64,000 bases of DNA from assembly GCF_036373705.1 (NCBI RefSeq), contig NC_089863.1, positions 22,838,417 to 22,902,416 on the forward strand, read 5' to 3'. The DNA comes from Amia ocellicauda (Eukaryota > Chordata > Actinopteri > Amiiformes > Amiidae). The notes under the pieces are model-generated. The model saw only the letters and a list, made by a program, of their open reading frames with translations, had not been told where the DNA came from and ran no database searches. The position numbers were made by a program, and so were the translations under genes. The first letter of the stretch is position 1. Every line of letters begins with the position of its first letter. Below are positions 49,181 through 59,737 of this stretch, piece after piece.

Positions 49181-50538
49181 CAGTGAGGGAAAAAAGTATT
49201 TGATCCCCTGCTGATTTTGTATGTTTGCCCACTGACAAAGAAATGATCAGTCTATAATTTTAATGGTAGGTGTATTTTAACAGTGAGAGACCGAATAACA
49301 AAAAAAAAAATCCAGAACAATGCATTTCAAAAAAGTTATAAATTGATTTGCATGTTAACGAGGGAAAGAAGTATTTGACCCCTTCGACTTAGTACTTGGT
49401 GGCAAAACCCTTGTTGGCAATCACAGAGGTCAGACGTTTCTTGTAGTTGGACACCAGGTTAGCACACATCTCAGGAGGGATTTTGTCCCACTCCTCTTTG
49501 CAGATCCTCTCCAAGTCATTAAGGTTTCGAGGCTCGAACCTTCAGCTCCCTTTGATGCGGTGCAGTTATCCTGTCCCCTTAGCAGAAAAACACCCCCAAA
49601 GCATAATGTTTCCACCTCCATGTTTGACGGTGGGGATGGTGTTCTTGGCGTCATTCCTCCTCCTCCAAACACGGCGAGTTGAGTTGATGCCAAAGAGCTT
49701 GATTTTGGTCTCATCTGCCCACAACACTTTCACCCAGTTCTCCTCTGAATCATTCAGATGTTCATTGGCAAACTTCAGATGGGCCTGTACATGTGCTTTC
49801 TTGAGCAGGGGGACCTTGCAGGCGCTGCAGGATTTCAGTCCTTCACGGCGTAGTGTGTTACCAGTTGTTTTCTTGGTGACTATGGTCCCAGCTGCCTTGA
49901 GATCATTAACAAGATCCTCCCGTGTAGTTCTGGGCTGATTCCTCACCGTTCTCATGATCATTGAAACTCCACGAGGTGAGATCTTGCATGGAGCCCCAGA
50001 CCGAGGGAGACTGACAGTTATTTTGTGTTTCTTCCATTTGCGAATAATCGCACCAACTGTTGTCACCTTCTCACCAAGCTGCTTGGCGATGGTCTTGTAG
50101 CCCATTCCAGCCTTGTGTAGGTCTACAATCTTGTCCCTGACATCCTAGGACAGCTCTTTGGTCTTGGCCATGGTGGAGAGTTTGGAATCTGATTGATTGA
50201 GTGCTTCTGTGGACAGGTGTCTTTTATACAGGTAACGAGCTGAGATTAGGAGCACTGCCTTTAAGAGAGTGCTCCTAATCTCAGCTCGTTACCTGTATAA
50301 AAGACACCTGGGAGCCAGAAATCTTGCTGATTGATAGGGGATCAAATACTTATTTCCCTCATTAACATGCAAATCAATTTATAACTTTTGTGAAATGCGT
50401 TTTTCTGGATTTTTTTGCTGTTATTCTGTCTCTCACTGTTAAAATACACCTACCATTAAAATTATAGACTGATCATTTCTTTGTCAGTGGGAAAACGTAC
50501 AAAATCAGCAGGGGATCAAATACTTTTTTCCCTCACTG
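49181..50538 (-). mobile_element. Tc1 element of the long inverted-repeat type, internally deleted
   Basis: Begins CAGTGAGGGAAAAAAGTATT and ends with its complement, TA on both sides (49179-49180, 50539-50540). The inverted ends extend to about 200 bp with an inner second copy of the end motif, the IR/DR layout. A transposase N-terminus remains at 50105-49566 ([14 protein letters not shown], then [13 protein letters not shown] with the first Asp). A deletion then removes the second Asp and the Glu, and the tail resumes at about 49540. Not autonomous. Confidence 0.92.
50215..50309. repeat. Perfect 41-bp inverted repeat inside the Tc1 element
   Basis: Arms 50215-50255 and 50269-50309 are exactly complementary around a 13-nt spacer. 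It lies upstream of the transposase start. Confidence 0.95.
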
Positions 50539-50540
50539 TA

Positions 50541-51261
50541 TCTGATCTGTGGAAATCGTGCTTATCGTTGGCTCCCTGACAATTGGTCAGGTTCCTGCTA
50601 TATTGGCTACATCACCCCCGCCATGAGATCTCTTTCAGAACCCCCTAAAGGCCATTGGCGTAATGAAAGAGATAGCTCTGAAACTGAGCGTTTCTTTTCC
50701 ATATTGATCTCCCCATATGGTATTGGGTGCACTATACAGGAGGTTTAGATACTGGCCTCAATTCTAGAGGAGGTTAGCAATAAAACAACAGAATCTATAG
50801 ATTATATAACAATAGAGATGACTGCCATACGCACCACAGTCTTGCAGAATCGCTTAGCCCTAGATTTCTCTCTGGCGGTTAAAGGGGAGGTGTGTGCTCT
50901 TATTGGTAAAGAATGTTGTACCTACATTCCTGACAACAATGAACAGATTCATGATCTCACGGATCACATTCGTAAAGAAGTTACTAAAATCCACCAGACC
51001 TCGGAGTGGTCTCTGGAGAGCTGGATAAGTGGCTCCATAGGAAGAATTGGTGCTATTATAGCCCAGAGTCTGCTTTTTATCCTTGGCATACTCATTCTTC
51101 TCTACATTTGTTTTGTACTGATCAAGTGTTGCTGTGCTTGCACTGCTAGAGAAATGCAGAACAGCCTTACTCCTCTTGAAATAAAGGAGTCTGTTAAAAT
51201 AATGTATGAGGAAATGCTGCAAGAACGCAGTGATATAATGGATCTTATGAATATAACCTAA
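50541..51261 (+). pseudogene. Retroviral env remnant, transmembrane part
   Basis: The end of the surface/transmembrane protein. After one stop (near 50745) an open frame from 50818 to 51261 contains LQNRLALD, the CX6CC motif (CALIGKECC) found in gamma-type Env, a hydrophobic membrane span (SLLFILGILILLYICFVLI) and a short cytoplasmic tail. The N-terminal receptor-binding part and the fusion peptide region are absent or broken. Confidence 0.8.
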
Positions 51262-51372
51262 TTACACTGAATGATGTCCACTATTCCCCCTGAGGTTAAG
51301 GTTTAAACTCTAGGGTCTCATCTAGGCTCTGTACATATGTATGATTGTCCTTCATAGGACAAAATGGGGGAA

Positions 51373-51789
51373 TGTGGAAGGACAGTTAGAAATTCTTTCT
51401 CTCATACCTGTTTTACTCTCTTGTATACTTGTATACCAGAAGGACAGGCCAGAAGGTAGTTTGATTTCTGTTTGTTATTTACGATGAGAAGCTTGGAGAC
51501 AATGTCAAACAGTATGATTGAAGTGCCTGCTCCCTAATCCATGTATTGATCTATGAACTCTGTCCTATAATGATATATATTCTGCTTAAATAACTCTCTA
51601 AGATAATATAGTAATGAATTTCTGATTGTAACCAGATCTTTCTTAAATGTGTTTGAAAGCCTCTGACTTTTAAAATGAAGGCAGAGCGACTTTGGGATCT
51701 TCTTGATTCACTGTTCCTCTCCACGCTGCATGTATTAAAGGCATTGCAACTAACGTTCCAACCTGATTGAAGATTGTTCTTCTTCCACA
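51373..51789 (+). repeat. 3' LTR
   Basis: 417 bp, near-copy of the 5' LTR with scattered substitutions and small indels, implying an old insertion. Confidence 0.88.
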
Positions 51790-52578
51790 CAAGCATTATG
51801 CTACCGTAAGAAAACGTTTCCATGTGCAACACTAAAATTAATATTTGCAATTTATGATTATTATTGTAATCATCATCAAGATATGTGCTATTAGATGTGT
51901 ATTTTAAATGGCTTAACTTGACTCCCATAACTCATTACTCTTACTACAGATTTGTAACTGCAAACGACAATTAATGTAATATTTTAAATTTACGCTGTAG
52001 ACGTCCTTAACCAGGACAAGTTACAGTTGAAACAAAATATACATGTTTCACGGTTAATTGTACAATAACAGCAGCTACAATATAGCAGGTTATAATTGTA
52101 CTAAAGTGTGCACGTTTCGCTCGTGGCATTTATAGACTGATGGACGCATTTATGAAACCAGTGCTTAATGTTTTAGAGGGAAACCCAGGTCCGCAGTATT
52201 TATTTATTCATTCATTGAACTTGTAAATGGGCACACGTTAACTAAATCGTGATCGGTTTCATACTGATTGTCTCTGAGGGGCTGTTATACAATAGACCTG
52301 CAAACCATCCACAGAACGACAGTCTGAAACACCGTCCAGTTGTTCGTAAAATATTAATAATATCGGCTGCTACCAATCCGATTACTATCCTTCAGTTTTG
52401 ACATATTTTCCACAAATGCCAACCATGCCCCTGTGATGTAGTGATTGGCTAGGTACGTATTAAGCAGATCGACTGCAGACTAATAAGGATAATCATTAAG
52501 ACATCATCTTGCCCCATGGGACTCTTTCTATAGGTCTTGTGAATTTGCTTCAAGGACACAAGCCAGAGCTCCCCAGCA

Positions 52579-52649
52579 GCACCAGTGGTGTAGTGGTATC
52601 ATACAAGATTCCCATTCTTGTGACTCGGGTTTGATTCCCAGCTGACGCA
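52579..52649 (+). tRNA. tRNA-Gly(CCC)-like gene, probably decayed
   Basis: 71 nt, the usual tRNA-Gly length. Box A TGGTGTAGTGG is intact, the anticodon stem-loop CAAGA-TTCCCAT-TCTTG gives anticodon CCC, and box B is GGTTTGATTCC (one change). The acceptor stem has two mismatches (pairs 3 and 4) and the T-stem one or two. Could be transcribed, but is more likely a pseudogene. Confidence 0.55.
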
Positions 52650-53136
52650 TCTAACACAGCCCGCTCTCTTTCTTGCTTTGATTGCACTTGTCATCTCATT
52701 TTTTTCTTCATTCCAGAATGCAGCGGGTAGACTTTTCTTTAGCAATTGACTGGATCATTTCTTTGTGAGGTTTTTCAATTTCAAAAACACAAAGACAATG
52801 CTTTCTGGGAGTTATATTTCAGTAATAAAATGAGGCACATTGGTGACAAACACAAGCCCTCTTTTGGAAACGATTGACACAATCATCTGCACAATAGGTA
52901 GTCATATTCTGCTGCAGCAGAGAAAAGGTAGTAATCCATCCCGTGTTATTTCACAGGAGTTCGTATGCATCCATTTCAAGTTCAAGAGCGGATGTGACAA
53001 TTCCTGTAACTATTCACAAGTGGGAGCTACTTAAGGTGCAGCAACATTTCCTTTCCTTTTGAATTCTACCTCACTAATCTGCACACCTGTGCAATATAAG
53101 GGTTACTTGTGCTTTCTGAAGAAATTCCTTGTAAAA

Positions 53137-53207
53137 TGCCAACACTCAGGATCAACCCAGGGACCTTTAGCTCTTCAGTTTAACAGTCCCAAATGAGCTA
53201 TTTCAAA
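53137..53207 (-). pseudogene. Decayed tRNA-Phe
   Basis: Gene strand reads GAAATAGCTCATTTGGGA, then ACTGAAGAGCTAAAGG (anticodon GAA), TCCCTGGGTTGATCC and TGGCA. Matches tRNA-Phe along its length but lacks part of the D-stem, and its 5' end no longer pairs. Confidence 0.65.
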
Positions 53208-53313
53208 GTGAAAAGTCAAAGTGAAAGAAGCCCTGGCAGAACACAGTCATTGAAAAATTATTATTTTTTGTTCAAGACATAGGGAATTTCTTAATATGAA
53301 CACGGCAAATCAA

Positions 53314-53362
53314 GTCAGGATGGCCTCCTTTGGAGGCTTGGCTTTGAATCCCACTTCTGACA
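53314..53362 (+). pseudogene. tRNA-Leu with internal deletion
   Basis: Starts GTCAGGATGGCC and ends TTTGAATCCCACTTCTGACA, both tRNA-Leu(CAG)-like. The seven acceptor pairs still form (one G-T), but the D-arm remainder and the anticodon arm are deleted, leaving 49 nt. Confidence 0.7.
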
Positions 53363-53496
53363 AGGGATTTTTTTTACCACCCAGGAACACACACTCACCC
53401 GTTCTGGCGACAAGGACAACAGGATTTGAGAACTGTGCTGAAAACGACACTACACAAAGCAATCAATGTTGAAAGAAATTTTAATTTTCTTTCCCC

Positions 53497-53650
53497 AGAT
53501 TTTTGGCACATATCTGGAAAAAACTCCCCAGTGATGTGGTTGAAGCTGAAAATGTGGGAACATTCAAAACCAGACTAGATAGGATCCTTGGATCACTTCA
53601 TTATTAAATGGACACCAAAACAGGCACGATGGGGCAAAGCTATAGATTTA
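53497..53650 (+). mobile_element. CR1-type LINE 3' end fragment
   Basis: Encodes the usual end of ORF2 in fish CR1-like LINEs, VVEAENVGTFKTRLDRILG, followed by a GGCACGATGGGGC tail region. No upstream part is present. Confidence 0.6.
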
Positions 53651-54297
53651 TTTGGGGTCTCCCAGATCAGGTTAAATATTTATTTCAAAGTTAACGGTGT
53701 AGATACATTCAAAATATGGGCTTTGCAAACTAAGCATTTAGTCAAACTATTTCTCAAAATGTAGAGATTTATCATTATATAGAAATGTGGGTAAACTACT
53801 TAAGGATTTATTAAACCTGGAAAAATACAGTCTGTGAAAAAGGACACTCTGAAGCAAAAGGGCTCGGTGGTTACAGTTGGCAGCCCATAGATTTGCGCTT
53901 GCCTGATGTATTTCTCTCACTTGACACAGCAGGGTTTAGATTTCATTTAATCCAATTCATACCCCTCATCTACTAAGTGTTAAACTAGAGAGAGCATTAA
54001 ATGTTTGGACACCATTTTGACAGCCACGCTCTGCAGAGTGAATCATGTGAAAGAATCTAGGGGAGGTAAAGAACGCTAACCACCACCAGGAAAGCAGCTA
54101 GAAACAAATACTGACAGCAATCAGCCAGCCTTCCTTTCTTTCTAAGCAGTCTGGATGATATGGTCCAAGACAGACAAGCTTATTTATTGGTTTGATCACT
54201 CTGGTTGTAGAGCAGCACAGAGGTTTGAATCTATTCTTGCGTCATCTATGATGCAGTTCCACCTCAAGCAACAACAATGAAGGAGATGCTTGCACCC

Positions 54298-54362
54298 ACA
54301 CAGGTTCAAATGTTGCTCACGGTGGCAACCCCGTTGGACTTCGAGTCCAACTCCTTCACAGC
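54298..54362 (-). pseudogene. tRNA-Ser(CGA) lacking its D-arm
   Basis: Gene strand: GCTGTGA, then GTTGGACTCGAAGTCCAAC (an anticodon arm with perfect pairing and anticodon CGA), a GGGGTTGCC variable arm, then a damaged T-arm (CATTTGAACC). The D-arm is deleted. Confidence 0.6.
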
Positions 54363-54899
54363 TCACTCTTTTGAGACAGCAGCCTTTGAGGATAGAATAT
54401 TAAGGATACCGGTGCAAAAGTACCGGCTGGGGTTGTGGACTTCCCGATTGCTTTGAGCGTCAGAGAGGTTGGCTATAGATGGACTCCAATTAGTCAAGCA
54501 CTACTGTTTGTAGAAAAAGGTCCCCATAACCTCCATCAGTTGGAATACCAGCAACTGCAGCAAGTCTGAAATATCAGAACAGGTGTCAAGACATGCAGGT
54601 AGAACCCTGTGCCACATGCAGTCTACAATAAGCTAGACTCAGCCCATGTCATCATAGGCCACTGCACACCTTTGACAGGGCCTCAGAATAGGGACCTCAT
54701 GTCAGAAGTACTGGTAGCTGTGCATGGGAATAAAGAGGAGACCCAGATGCATTTTGAAGGTTTATTGGTTCCATTGCAACAAGCAGACACTGGAATTCCT
54801 CAGGGACCTGGGGAGAGAAGGAGCACATGAGCACTGTAGCCTGGGCAACAAAGCAGTGGAGCACTAGGAGAGGAAGACCCTTACCTGCCAGCCATCCTG

Positions 54900-57305
54900 T
54901 TACACTGGGAATCGTTCATCCTCCTTGTCAGTCTCCTCTCTATGGAACTCCTCTCGCTCATCTTCATCCTCATCCTGAAAGCTCACCCAAGACGACTCCT
55001 CACCTTTAAACAGTTTAGCTGCATAGTGCTCCGATGCCACGGGTCCCTCTTCAGAGTCATCCCAGGCATCCCAGGAATCCACCTCTACCGCTGCCGGACT
55101 GTCGACTGCTGCAGACTCCTCTGGCTGAGAGTCCACTTGCCTAGCTTCTCCTTCAGCATGGGACCCCAATCCTGGAACCGCATCTTCCCCTGACCAATGG
55201 GCTCCTTTCTGCCAAGTCCATTTTAGCACTGGGATGCTCCAAGGGCAGCAGGTGACTGGTCACTAGGCCGCTCCTCTGACCTGGTGGAGATACAGATGCA
55301 GAAGGATTGAGGAGTAACGGATTAAGAACACAAACAGCCAATAGGACGCGTGTGGAAGCCAAACCGAAACAATACAATATGGAGCAAACAGAATCCTGCA
55401 GTGCCAGGATCGGAGCCATTTGCATGCTGGGTATAGAGGGACTGCAAGTTGAAGTACTCGCAAGACAGTCAAAGAACGGAGGCAAGATTCATAGCACCAG
55501 TATACCCACCTTCCGCACGGTCCCCAGCACACCTGGAGTCACAGCACATTCACACAGCATGGTTCCCATACAGCTCCTCCCACCTGCTCACAAGAGGAGA
55601 GGGTCACAGGCCTGTTTTTTCCCCCCAGCAGCAGCCTGCTACAATAGAGGTACCTTTTAGCTTTTCGGTTGTAGGTGCAGGATTTGGTGCCTGGAGTCAC
55701 ATGTTCTACCAGAGTCATGGTGCAGTGCATGTACAGCTCAGTCATCCCATGCTGTAGGGGAGCAGACAACATACAGGGGGGGGGGTTGGCTTCAAATCAC
55801 TATAAAAAGGTTCTCCCACATCCTCGGGAAAAGGCTTCCTATAGATCTTGGCTCAGCAATGGTGGAAAAGTCACACAGTGGGTTCCATCGTAGCAGCATG
55901 CATTGGATACCTCGGACAGGGTCTTCTGAAACAGGAAGGCGTCGATGGTGAAGCAGAGAACGTCCTTCCTCGTGTACGGCACGAACCTGGACTGGCACCC
56001 ATCAGCCTTGCTGTCTACCAGGCACCTGTGGGCAAGCAGAGACCTTGGCATCTTGACCAGAAGACGGGGTGAAAGCTGGTTAAGCCACCGAGAATACGGC
56101 CTTACCCAAAGTTGTCAATCACGGTGAACCTGGGCTTGGAGTGCCGATCCGGAGAGGCCGTGGCATAGCAGGACTGGATGAACAGCCGCTGCCCTTCAGT
56201 GGCAAAGTAGCCTGTGGCCTGGAAGTACATGGGCTGACCCAGGTAGTAGATGTTCTTTGGGGAGAGTCTGATCCACTGCTCTGTGAAAGCAGGGCAGGGT
56301 TATGCATCCATGCACACACCACCCCCACAAGCAGCCAGCAGTTACAGATACCGTACCATTGGTGGTGACCAGGATGTAGCCATGTCTGTTCTTCAGCTCT
56401 CTAAAGAAGGCAGATTTGTCCATGCCTGGAAGGGTGCTGCCATGCTGGGGGAATGTGGGCTGGTAGCCAATCTTGTAGGAATAGTGGAACCTGCAAAGGC
56501 AGTACAGCAGAGCAGATCAGGAAGGAGGCAGCCAATTGCCTCCAATTACTGCTCTACACCTCAGATGAAGCAAATCCATACCGGTTGTAGACAAGCTGGA
56601 TGGGCACAGTGAAGGACACGCCCCGGATTACTGGGTGTGAAGAAGTTGGCGGGGAGTAGCGCAGAGTGTTGGAGTACACCAGTCGGCCATTAATGATCTA
56701 CAGGATTAAGTTGGACACCATGGAAGAGGGATGAGCCAATATGAAGATACTGGAACCAGCATCACGGCTATCCAGTTGACATTACCTCCCAGAAATTGCG
56801 TAGCATGCAACATTGCAAGCTGTGAAACCACACGGCTACTTACCGATCGATTGTTCCCACACTCGTTCAGCCCGTAGATGAAGTAGTAGTAGTGCTCAGT
56901 GGTCTTACTGACAGCGCAGCTCCCCAGCATGAGCTCCGAAGGCCTGCACCTGAAGCCGTTGATGTTCTTATGCACTGCCACGTACATCTTACTGTAGTCT
57001 CCCCACACTGCAACGCCTCGGTTCTGGACCTTCTTGGGATGCACTCCTTTCTGCAGGTTGACACCGGGGAACAGGATGCGCCTCAGGTCATCCGGCATGG
57101 GTTCGCTGCCAGTGGCCGGCCGGAGTTTCTTTGGGTCTACCAGAGGAGCCGACGCCTGGATGAACATGGGGAGAATGCGGTAGTGCTTGGACAGCGTCTT
57201 GATGTCGGAGGATTCCTTTGAAGTCTCATTGTCACTGTCGGCAAAGACCGGTGTAGGTAATAATACTCCTACACAGAGGCAGAGAGCAATGCAGATCAGC
57301 TTCAT
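54900..57305 (-). pseudogene. zp3: ZP3-like egg-coat gene, copy C, broken at the 3' end
   Basis: Exons 57305-56844, 56697-56582, 56490-56357, 56280-56106, 56025-55911, 55751-55654, 55583-55510, 55280-54900 line up with copies A and B. Exons 1-6 are open and nearly identical to the others. In exon 7 the codon pair Cys-Ala of the ZP3 signature (A/B: VCACC) has become TGA-ATG, a nonsense codon just before the last cysteines of ZP-C. In exon 8 a one-base insertion near 55212 changes frame, so the acidic tail is lost even if the stop were bypassed. Promoter motifs remain. It could still make a truncated protein of about 400 aa, but is probably a pseudogene. Confidence 0.85.
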
Positions 57306-57453
57306 TGCACACAGAACAAGCACGTGACAAAGCCACTGGAAAGAGAGGATTAAACAGCAGCACTACAATGCCTCTGCAATAACCACTAAACCCCCAGTTC
57401 ACTCACAGACACACTAGCCCAGAAAGTGATAATCACTAGGGCACTGCTCCTGC

Positions 57454-57521
57454 TCTATATAGGGCTAGACGTAAATAACAAACAGCTGCTATTGTGATCT
57501 CTCAATTAACACATCCAGCTG
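57454..57521 (-). promoter_or_regulatory. TATA box and two E-boxes, ZP3-like copy C
   Basis: CTATATAGA at 57454-57462 and CAGCTG at 57483-57488 and 57516-57521, unchanged from copies A and B. Confidence 0.5.
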
Positions 57522-58779
57522 AATCATCCCTAGTGGTATCTGCTGCTTGTATGTTGTGTGTAATGCCTGGTTACATTTATTAATGTGTTTGTTATATCCA
57601 GTGAATTAGAGGGCTAGGTCTGTCATTTTTGTATTATGTTGTTCACATAAGTTGAAGTGCCTATAGCTTTCAAATTGCAGTTTAAATTCATTGTTTCACA
57701 AATTCCACCTAATCAAGCCATTGTTAAAGCTAAGGGCAGCTGCATTGTCTGGAATTCATTTGGAAAAGGCGTTAATTGCTGGAACCCTGTTGATTTACTT
57801 AACGTGGTTGAAATGCCCCTCGTGAGCATCGCTTGCTCAACGAGCTTGTCAGGGCGTTTGTTTCGTCAGAGGACGATATGTTTACTGCAATACGTGCTAC
57901 AGAAGTAAAGGAAGTCTGTTTCATGAGCAATTCATCTGTATTGTCAGCTCCTCCTTAATTATTATCATTATTGGTAGTATTTCATGTTACAACCGATGTA
58001 TGATTACTGCAGCTTCAAAATTCCAGGCGAGGTTCTTTTGGGTCTATGTAGCACCTTTTGGTTCTTGCAACCACATTTGGAAGCTTTTCTTTTTGAAAAG
58101 GGTTAATTGAAAGAAACTATTATTGATACATTATTTTGCAGGCATCCTATGAGGATCATAGGTTGTATTAAAGTGCCAAGATGTCATGTGTCTAGCTGCT
58201 GAATTGCACTGTTTGTCTTCAGACTTCCTTTTCTAGTATTGTATTGTTGCTTGATGAGATGCGAGTTTTCTTTGACTTATAAACTTTGGTCATGCACAGT
58301 AAGTGCTACAGTATACAGCATTGTTTTCACACATCATTATTTTGTCGATATTTAAAAGTTAAAGCATATACTGTTGTATATACAACAACAATAAACAACA
58401 AACAGTTACTCAAAATGGGATACAACTAACCTAATATATTTTATAATTCAGCTTTTATGGATGAAAAGGATGTTTCACAAATTGTAACATACATGGTTCC
58501 ATTTTGAGCCATTTGGTTCCATGCTGTGGGATCTCTAGGGTTCCTACCATAGAGCTTCAGGAAATGGTTCTCTAATGCAGCATTTATTGTAGGTGTCTGC
58601 CTGCGTACAGTGAGTCGGTTCTCCCCGATCCCGCGTGGGTTTATGACAGGTTTCTTTCTTCCCACAGCCCAATGGCATGCTGCTTAGGCTAATTGACTAC
58701 ACCAAATTGCCCTGTAGTCATATGTGTGTTTTGCCTTGCAATGGTCTGCCTTTGGGTTTAGACAAGGTTTAGACGAGGC

Positions 58780-59737
58780 AGATCATGTCTTACTAATTTA
58801 CTGGTGTTTTTTTAACACGCAACTGCAGCTGTAGATCATGTGAAAGCATATGATAAGATATACTTAGATTTTCAGAAAGATAATGATAAGGTTCCACAAC
58901 AAAAACTGATCCTCAAATTGGAAGCTGTAGGCATTCAGGGTAATGTAATTAGATGGATTATGAACTGGTTGATGTTTAGGAAACAGAGGGTGTCGATTAG
59001 AGGAGTTGCCTCTAACTGGAGTGAGGTTGTTAGTGGAGTTCCACAGGGATCAGTACTAGGGCCTTTGCTTTTTTTAATCTATATTAATGATCTGGACTCT
59101 GGGATAGTTAGCAAACTTGTCAAATTTGCAGATGATACTAAAATAGGTGGCTCAGCAGATACAATCTCTGCAGCACAGGCTATTCAGAGGGACTTGGATA
59201 ATATTCAGTTGTGGGCCGACACCTGGCAGATGAAATTCAATGTGGACAAGTGCAAGGTAAGACATGCAGGTCACAAAAATGTCCAGTATAATTACACTCT
59301 GGGAGGAATAGAACTAGATGAAGTAACGCATGAGAAAGACCTAGGAATCTATGTGGACTCCTCACTTTCTCCATCCAAACAATGTGGGGAAGCAATAAAA
59401 ACGGCAAACAGGATGTTAGGGTATATTGTCAAAAGTGTAGAATTGAGAACAAGGGCAGTGATGTTCAGACTGTACAATGCACTAGTTAGAGCTCATATGG
59501 ATACTGTGGACAGTTCTGGGCTCCACACTTCAAGAAAGATATCGCTGCTCTAGAGGCAGTTCAGGGGAGAGCAACTTTTCCAGATCAGCAGGGACACACG
59601 CACCCGGGGACACAAATTGGAAATTGGGCTTCAAGGCAGACGGACAACAGGAGACACTTCTTCACACAGAGAGTTGTCACAATGGCCTCCTCTCATTTGT
59701 AAACTTTCCTAGTTCTTATGTTCTTATGTTCTTATGA
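58780..59737 (+). mobile_element. CR1-like LINE in duplicon C
   Basis: Same insertion as 36437-37394, carried along by the duplication. Here the reverse-transcriptase frame is open for 237 codons (58840-59553) because the TGA of copy A reads as Leu (QGSVLGPL). Truncated at its 5' end; (TTCTTATG)n tail. Confidence 0.85.

Larger units (their letters stand above)
44741..51789 (+). mobile_element. Degraded endogenous retrovirus with nested insertions
   Basis: Two LTRs, 44741-45161 and 51373-51789, start TGTGGAAGG and end CACA; the 3' LTR ends CTTCCACA, the exact complement of its start. CAAG is duplicated on both sides (44737-44740, 51790-51793). After the 5' LTR comes TGGCGACGAGGATGGG, a primer-binding-site-like start. 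Before the 3' LTR is the purine tract AAAATGGGGGAA. Broken gag and env remain; I see no pol. A PIF/Harbinger fragment and a Tc1 element occupy the middle. It is an old copy that cannot make particles by itself. Confidence 0.9.
44225..52440. mobile_element. Second hAT-like copy, split by a retrovirus
   Basis: 44560-44740 and 51790-52400 match consecutive parts of the element at 14689-16350 (for example TCATACTGATTGTCTCTG and GACCTGCAAACCATCCACAG). The two halves join at the CAAG that is duplicated around the retrovirus. The left part contains AGTGTTGGGG, another hAT-type end, so more than one element may be mixed here. Confidence 0.6.
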
